A stretch of DNA of 64,000 nucleotides, taken from Cladorrhinum sp. PSN259. Lineage: Eukaryota > Ascomycota > Sordariomycetes > Sordariales > Podosporaceae. This document shows positions 57,861 through 64,000 of the stretch, in pieces. A model generated the notes under the pieces. That model ran no database searches. It was not told the DNA's origin and saw nothing but the letters and a program-made list of their open reading frames with translations. The DNA is taken from the NCBI GenBank assembly GCA_033725935.1, contig MU867137.1, forward strand, positions 1-64,000, given 5' to 3'. The first letter of the stretch is position 1, and every line of letters starts with the position of its first letter. The translations under genes were made by a program, and so were the position numbers.

Positions 57861-58116
57861 CAATTGCGCATTCCCAGGGTCCGGACTTGATCAGTTGCGA
57901 CGAGACGTTTCGATAGATTTATTTCTACCGAGTCGGCGAGCTTCATCTACTTTTCTTCCTCTTCCAAAACTTTTTTCAGCACGAGCCCCTCGTCACCCCG
58001 CACTCAGCTCTCAGCAGTCGAAAATCGTCATCAAGACCGCAGATTTTTCCAAAGACAACCTTACTGACTTTCCAATCTTCAGATACCCCAAATACCACTT
58101 TCAGATACCCTTCAAG

Positions 58117-60428
58117 ATGGCCGAGACTTTCGAGTTCCAGGCTGAGATCTCTCAGCTTCTCTCTCTCATCATCAACACCGTCTACTCCAACAAGGAGATC
58201 TTCTTGAGAGAACTCGTCTCCAACGCTTCCGATGCCCTTGACAAGATCCGCTATGAGTCTCTCTCGGACCCTAGCAAGCTGGACTCGGGTAAGGATCTCC
58301 GCATCGACATCATCCCCAACAAGGAGGCCAAGACCCTTACCATCCGGGATACTGGTATTGGTATGACCAAGGCTGTAAGTTTGCACTCTGCTGGTACCCC
58401 TATGACCTGAAGGCATCTACTGACATTTACCTATTCAGGACCTTGTCAACAACCTCGGTACCATTGCCCGCTCTGGCACCAAGCAGTTTATGGAGGCTCT
58501 CACCGCCGGTGCTGATATCTCCATGATCGGTCAGTTCGGTGTCGGTTTCTACTCTGCCTACCTCGTCGCAGACAAGGTCACTGTTGTCTCCAAGAACAAC
58601 GATGACGAGCAATACCTCTGGGAGTCCAGCGCTGGTGGCACCTTCAACATCACCGCCGACACTGAGGGCGAGCAGCTCGGACGTGGCACCAAGATCATCC
58701 TCCACCTTAAGGACGAGCAGATGGATTACCTCCAAGAGTCAAAGGTCAAGGAGGTCATCAAGAAGCACTCCGAGTTCATCTCCTACCCCATCTACCTCCA
58801 CGTCGAGAAGGAGACTGAGAAGGAAGTCCCCGATGAGGAGGCTGAGGAGACCACCGAGGAAGGTGATGACAAGAAGCCCAAGATCGAGGAGGTCGAGGAC
58901 GACGAGGAGAAGGAGAAGAAGCCCAAGACCAAAAAGATCACTGAAAAATCGATCGAACAAGAGGAATTGAATAAGCAGGGAAGTTTTCCCCGTTTCCCCC
59001 CTGACTAATTGCAATATAACTAACTCCTTCAACAGAAGCCCATCTGGACTCGCAATCCCCAGGACATCACCCAAGAGGAATATGCTGCCTTCTACAAGTC
59101 CCTCTCCAATGACTGGGAGGACCACCTCGGAGTCAAGCATTTTTCAGTGGAAGGTATGTACAGTACAACCCCATCACTTTGAATCAAGTTAAACTGTCCA
59201 TGAAAATTTGAGACTGATACGATAATATATTTCAGGACAATTGGAGTTCAAGGCAATTCTCTACGTTCCCAAACGCGCTCCATTTGATCTTTTCGAGACC
59301 AAGAAGACCAAGAACAACATCAAGCTCTACGTCCGCCGCGTCTTCATCACTGACGATGCCACCGACCTCATCCCTGAGTGGCTCAGCTTCGTCAAGGGTG
59401 TTGTCGACTCTGAGGATCTTCCCCTCAACTTGTCTCGTGAGACCCTCCAACAGAACAAGATCATGAAGGTCATCAAGAAGAACATCGTCAAGAAGGCTCT
59501 TGAGCTCTTCCAGGAGATTGCTGAGGACAAGGAGAACTTTGACAAGTTCTACAGCGCCTTCTCGAAGAACATCAAGCTCGGTATCCACGAGGACTCCCAG
59601 AACCGCAACCTCCTTGCCAAGCTTCTCCGCTTCAACTCCACCAAGTCTGGTGATGAGCAGACCTCCCTCTCCGACTACGTCGCTCGCATGCCCGAGCATC
59701 AGAAGAACATGTACTACATCACCGGCGAGTCTATCAAGGCTGTCTCCAAGTCCCCCTTCCTTGACGCCCTCAAGGAGAAGGGCTTCGAGGTTCTCTTCCT
59801 TGTTGACCCCATTGATGAGTACGCCATGACTCAGCTCAAGGAGTTCGAGGGCAAGAAGCTCGTTGATATCACCAAGGACTTCGAGCTCGAGGAGACCGAT
59901 GAGGAGAAGGAGGCCCGTGAGAAGGAGGAGAAGGAGTACGAGAACCTTGCCAAGGCTCTCAAGAACGTCCTCGGCGACAAGGTCGAGAAGGTCGTTGTCT
60001 CCCACAAGTTGGTTGGTGCTCCTTGCGCCATCCGCACTGGCCAGTTCGGTTGGTCCGCCAACATGGAGCGTATCATGAAGGCCCAGGCCCTCCGTGACAC
60101 CTCCATGAGCAGCTACATGTCCTCCAAGAAGACCTTCGAGATCTCTCCCAAGAGCCCCATCATTAAGGAGCTCAAGTCCAAGGTTGAAACCGACGGCGAG
60201 AACGACAAGACTGTCAAGTCTATCGTCCAGCTTCTCTTCGAGACCTCTCTCCTTGTTTCCGGCTTCACCATTGAGGAGCCCGCTGGCTTCGCTGAGCGCA
60301 TCCACAAGCTTGTTGCTCTCGGCTTGAACCTCGACGAGCAGCCCGAGGCTGCTGAGGATGCTCCCGCCGCTGATGCTGGTGTCCCTGCCGCCGAGACCGG
60401 TGACAGCGCCATGGAGGAGGTCGACTAG
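58117..60428 (+). CDS. Cytosolic Hsp90 chaperone, one intron with GG donor
   Basis: Four exons (58117-58374, 58439-58978, 59036-59153, 59236-60428) give 702 aa. The ATPase domain has NKEIFLRELVSNASDALDK, RDTGIGMT and GQFGVGFYSAYLVAD. A charged Glu/Lys linker follows (about 215-265), then the middle domain with KPIWTRNPQDIT, LYVRRVFITDD and LPLNLSRETLQQ, and the C-terminal dimer domain ending in MEEVD, the TPR-cochaperone motif. Known role: ATP-dependent chaperone for kinases, receptors and heat-shock factor. The second intron should begin after CAG at 58978, but the bases there are GGAAGT; its branch site (CTAACT) and acceptor (CAACAG) are normal. Reading through would stop 12 codons after AATAAG, losing the middle and C domains. 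Splicing here is required for a full protein. Confidence 0.95.
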
Positions 60429-60649
60429 ATTGGTTGATGTGTGTAGACTTTCATGAATGGGAAATGAAAAAAGGGCGGTTCTGGGATCACATTGGAGTTT
60501 AATGGAAGGGTCTTTTTTTACTGAAGCTTTATGATACGGCTTTCATTTATTTTAATGGTTACCAATCTGCATCAAGGCCCTTAAAGGAGCATGAATACAA
60601 TGGGAATTAAAAATGCATTAAAAATGATTCTGTGCTCTGACCTGCTTGC

Positions 60650-60964
60650 GATGCCCGTCTGTTATCTTTTGACGCATAACTTAGTCACCTGAAGGCCTTT
60701 TGACTATCTTTTGATGCCTGCCTGAGATATCTCTACGCATACTTGTTCACCCGAAGGCCTTTTGAATATTTTATCATGCCTGTCTGTTATCTTTTTACCC
60801 ATACTTGACCGGTTTTTAGGCGTTTTAACTGTTTTATGATGCATGTTTGAGATATCTGCACGCATACTTGACCGTGTTGTAAGCGTTTTAACTGTTTTAT
60901 AATTCCTGTTTAAGATATTCTTACGTATATTTGATCACCTGTCGGCCATTTAACCACCTTTTAT
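60650..60964. repeat. degenerate 63-bp tandem repeat, five copies
   Basis: Copies begin near 60650, 60713, 60775, 60838 and 60901. Each contains GATGCCTG-like, (GTTATCTTTT or GAGATATCT), ACGCATACTTG, and a (AAGGCCTTTTGA or GCGTTTTAACTG) block. Copies 1-2 share the second form of the late block and copies 3-4 the other. Many differences are transitions. Confidence 0.85.
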
Positions 60965-62035
60965 GATTACTTCGAGAAAAGATGGTATACAAGTTTTTGC
61001 CCCCCTTTCAGTTAGTCATCTTATTATACTAGTCTCAACCCCTTTTATGTCCCAGTTCGAAAAAGAATGCATGGATACCTTTTTTTTGCCTCCATTGTTG
61101 ATTACCCCTTTTTACCCCCTTTTACGGCTATATATGTAGGGAGTTGAATAATCCTTATTTACTAGCCCCGTCGTTTTTTTTCGGGGTGAAAATGTATCTA
61201 AGTATGCGGTCTAAGGATCATCAGGATTCATGAGGAGAGGGTTGATTTCCCTTTTTCTTTTTTGAAGTGAACCCTTTTTTCAGTTGGAATGGCTTCTTTT
61301 ACAACTTTAAGGTGTGTAATTATAGATGGATGTTTTGGTTTACTATTGTACATTACTTATGATTCATGACCTCTTTATTTATTGCCCTCTGCTCACGACC
61401 ATTGTCGAGATCATCACTTGCACTAGAATTCCGTTGCCCGATCGAGAACTCGGGTGGAACTTGGGTGACAGTTCTCTTTTATGAAAGCCGGATACTAAAT
61501 GACAGATTCTAGATAATGTGGAAAGTAGAGGCTGCTTTTTTAAAAGTCCCCGTCCCCATGAGTTTTCTTGATTTCTTATCTATATTGACTTGACTTTTCC
61601 CCTTCTTACCATGTCGTAAGGACTCTCTTCCTGATGCTTTATTCTTGTTGCTGTATCTAGTCCTTTCAAGCGACCATGATTACCGATATAACGAATGCCC
61701 CTTTGCAAGCCATACACCAAACACCCGTTACTAATAAAGGTGGTGGTCAGCATTGAGAGTTATCCAGACACCAGAAGAGTGAGAATAAAAAAAACTCACT
61801 CCCTCTCTGCAAAGAGTCTAGACAAAAGCCTTCCAACTGAACTCCAGGAGAGTTTGGGAATTTATACAATGCGTATCACATAATTACCACATAACATTAG
61901 TCGGGCGCGCGCGCCACTGACGCCCACAACCAAGATCTCTGGATGCCTTCAACGGTTGCCAGATGTGGTAATAAGGCCAGCTGCCAGGACGTTTGCCCTA
62001 GCCGCACACAGCCAAGAAAACCATACTAGGCAAAC

Positions 62036-62120
62036 CTTCTTCCCACTCATCTTCTTCCATTCATCTTCTTCCATTCACCTTCTTCCCATCCATCTTCTTC
62101 CCATTCATCTTCTTCCTTCC
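62036..62120. repeat. pyrimidine-rich 14-15-bp tandem repeat
   Basis: About six imperfect copies of CTTCTTCC(C)ATTCAT in tandem. Confidence 0.9.
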
Positions 62121-62394
62121 ACAACACAACCTCCGGCCAAACCAATCGCAAAAGACCCGTACCCGTACCTACTTCCTCAAAACAGAGTGGTCAGTTCATT
62201 TTATTCGCAAGAGGGCCTATCCCTAAACCAGCTAACAGAATCAGTCTAAACCAACCAATCGATCGATCCAAGACTCCCCAATTTCCCGCAATTACTATAA
62301 GGTATAATCAACCCGATTCCGATATCCTTTATCAAGCTGATTATATCAGATAACGGATCAGAAGAACTCGGCTTTTTGTGTGGATTGCTTAGGG

Positions 62395-62559
62395 AAAACC
62401 TGAAGATCCGGACAAGAGATTGGAATTTGGAGAAAAGGTCAAAGATGATGAGCTGGATTCTGAGCACTTAATAGTTCAGTTGTTGAGTGCTCAGAATTCA
62501 ACTCATTGTCTTTGACCCTTTCTCCAAATGTCAATCTCTTGTCCGGATCTTGAGGTTTT
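62395..62559. repeat. foldback inverted repeat, 76-bp arms, 13-nt loop
   Basis: 62395-62470 and 62484-62559 are reverse complements at 67 of 76 positions; seven of the nine differences are transitions. The core CAAGATCCGGACAAGAGATTG is nearly identical in both. A transcript would form a long hairpin. It could be a foldback element, the remains of an inverted duplication, or a small-RNA precursor. Confidence 0.88.
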
Positions 62560-64000
62560 GGACTGACTATATAAGTGGATTTGAATAAAAAGGGTGTCAT
62601 ATTTATTAAAAAAAACAAAAGTCGTCGTGGTTTCAGAGGTGACTTGAGCCTTTGCTTTTTTTTTTTAACTTGCAAAATAGAGTTTTCAACGACTGTCGTA
62701 AAGGAAGGAAGAAGGAAGAACAGTAATAGATACACGTCCTTCCCTAAACTGGGAGATAATGGGGCATAACCGGGATGTATCTTGTTGTCTATTCTGGAGG
62801 GTATAAAGATAGGGCCGACGAAGAATGTATGTAACAGCTTTGGTACCGCAAAAGGAATGACCAGGTAACTTGATCCTTGTTGAAAATATTGACAAGTATC
62901 AAGCAAACAAGTATGTACGATTGCGCTTTGCATACAGCCATACGATATCAGAGGCCTTAATTATTGCTCCTCCGACTTACTCCTTTTTAATTCTTATCTC
63001 AAACTCACAGGCTCTAAATGAAAATTCGCATCTTAAATTCCCTAAGCTTAGACGTCCAGATAAAGCTTCTTCATCCCTTCATGCTTACCACTTTCCCCCC
63101 TCAGAGAATGGACCGAAGTCTTTTATGCCAAACTCTATATATATTAGAAAACAATTTTTTTAGGATCAATAATCGTCAACTATTATTTAGTTTCGAAAAA
63201 CTTTCAAGTAGTCCTAATCATATCAAAAGCATGAGGATGCTCGGAGTACATAGCTTCCGCTCAATCGCTAGCTGGGTAACGCTTTAACTTATATACCAAA
63301 CTCTTTTGCTCTTTTAACAAAACTTGTGAGAATGCTTAATAACAGTATTAAAGTTATCACTGTTCTTTCTAAACCACCTTTTGAAAATAAAAAGGGGTAC
63401 TGGAATAATTTGCAAATCAAAACAACTCAAGCAAGAACAACATCTCTTCCCGCCTTTTATTTTTATTTTTATAGCTTTACTATCTATGGACGTAAATAAA
63501 CAATCAAGCAAGCAAGTCTTGATCTAATAAAATTTTATACCCAAAAATAAGGCCCCCTAGTAAAACACCAAAAGGTTATACCTAAAACAAAATAAGATAA
63601 AAGAATGTACCAAGAAAGAAGAAACCTTGAAAAATTAAAATCCAAGAAAGTTAAAAGAAGTTTAAAAGAAAAGAGATAAACAGCATCTAGAAAAGGGCCA
63701 AGGTAATAAATATAGAATAATTGAAAAAAAAAACCGGTAAAGAAAGTAAAGAAGTAAACGAAGTGGAAAGCAAAACTAAAGAAGAAAAAGACAACCATAA
63801 AAAATATCTTTCTGCTTGCTTCTCTTTTTATTTGGTTCCTATTATCAATGTTGTTAAAAGACATCAGTCTCCCGTCGCTAGAAAAAAGGTTAGAAGCGGG
63901 AAGGCAACAGCACAGAAAGAAAAAAACATCAAGACAGCAAAAGAAAAGCAAGAGGAGCTGTGTTTTATTCTTAGCAGCCTCCTCCCCACTCTTCCCACTC

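Larger units (their letters stand above)
56933..58116. other. Hsp90 promoter and 5' leader
   Basis: About 1.2 kb. The left 400 bases may contain remains of the broken gene's 5' part (minus-strand frame 57024-57311, not convincing). The right part is the Hsp90 promoter with heat-shock-element-like GAA repeats, a CCAAT motif at 57491 and a C/T-rich leader with a probable intron, annotated separately. Confidence 0.5.
60429..64000. other. AT-rich gene-free region
   Basis: About 3.6 kb to the right edge without a recognisable gene. Composition becomes strongly A/T-rich after about 62500, frames are short or low-complexity, and repeats are frequent. It resembles the AT-rich, repeat-derived blocks produced by repeat-induced point mutation in moulds, but no transposon family could be recognised. 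Confidence 0.55.

Noticed and set aside
59232..60305. 357-codon minus-strand open frame
   Set aside because: Antisense of the Hsp90 main exon, Leu/Gly/Val-rich, same codon-bias artefact.
62439..62933. 164-codon minus-strand frame at the foldback
   Set aside because: Part of it is simply one arm of the inverted repeat; the rest is AT-rich and without domain.

Overview
The window looks like nuclear DNA of a filamentous ascomycete (Pezizomycotina). Genes have short introns (about 50-110 nt, GTAAGT-like donors, CTAAC-like branch points, YAG acceptors), intergenic spaces are 0.1-2.5 kb, and neighbouring genes are unrelated single-copy housekeeping genes. Mitochondrial ClpP, an FG nucleoporin with a C-terminal RanBD, a Boi-type SH3-SAM-PH protein and GH55 glucanase together are typical of moulds. 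I could not settle the class; Leotiomycetes or Sordariomycetes would both fit.

Layout. 1-0.6 kb: an (AAC)n microsatellite and the tail of an unidentified gene. 1-3.8 kb: GPI-anchored GH55 beta-1,3-glucanase. 4.8-5.2 kb: SCP2 protein ending in a peroxisomal AKL signal. 6.5-10.7 kb: Nup2/Nup50-like FG nucleoporin. 12.3-15.7 kb (minus): a membrane protein with a PPPY motif and a GPI-type surface protein. 16.8-18.2 kb: TFIIH subunit Tfb5 and a convergent dienoyl-CoA isomerase. 20.4-23.5 kb: Boi-type polarity protein. 24.8-28.6 kb: Nup85 with an FG-like N-terminus. 29.9-34.4 kb (minus): a thioesterase, a two-helix membrane protein and a mitochondrial protein; the last shares a short divergent promoter with ClpP (34.7-35.5 kb). 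36.3-38.2 kb: dihydroxyacid dehydratase. 38.7-39.7 kb (minus): LPAAT-like acyltransferase. 40.9-44.3 kb: kinesin-14. 46.6-47.5 kb: small secreted six-cysteine protein. 48-51.1 kb: divergent Mediator Med11 and retromer Vps5, with a candidate small membrane-protein gene antisense at the Vps5 3' end. 52.1-54.3 kb: divergent mitochondrial bL31m and a flavin-reductase-like protein. 54.6-55.3 kb (minus): FKBP12 with two possible starts. 56.0-56.9 kb: a broken gene containing a 297-bp MITE. 58.1-60.4 kb: cytosolic Hsp90. 60.4-64 kb: AT-rich, gene-free, with a degenerate 63-bp tandem repeat and a 76-bp foldback.

Functionally the genes do not form a pathway or biosynthetic cluster. Loose themes are mitochondria (ClpP, bL31m, DHAD, flavin reductase, FKBP long form, an unknown protein), the nuclear pore (two nucleoporins), peroxisomal lipid handling (SCP2, dienoyl-CoA isomerase), transcription (Tfb5, Med11) and trafficking/polarity (Boi, Vps5, kinesin-14).

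The observations most worth following are: (1) an Hsp90 intron whose donor reads CAG|GGAAGT instead of CAG|GTAAGT; (2) a mariner-type MITE with 43-bp inverted repeats and a TA duplication sitting exactly in a codon of a decayed gene; (3) a GC-AG intron in the acyltransferase gene, whose product lacks the HX4D histidine; (4) a small antisense membrane ORF with strong coding bias at the 3' end of VPS5. I found no convincing new multi-gene system.
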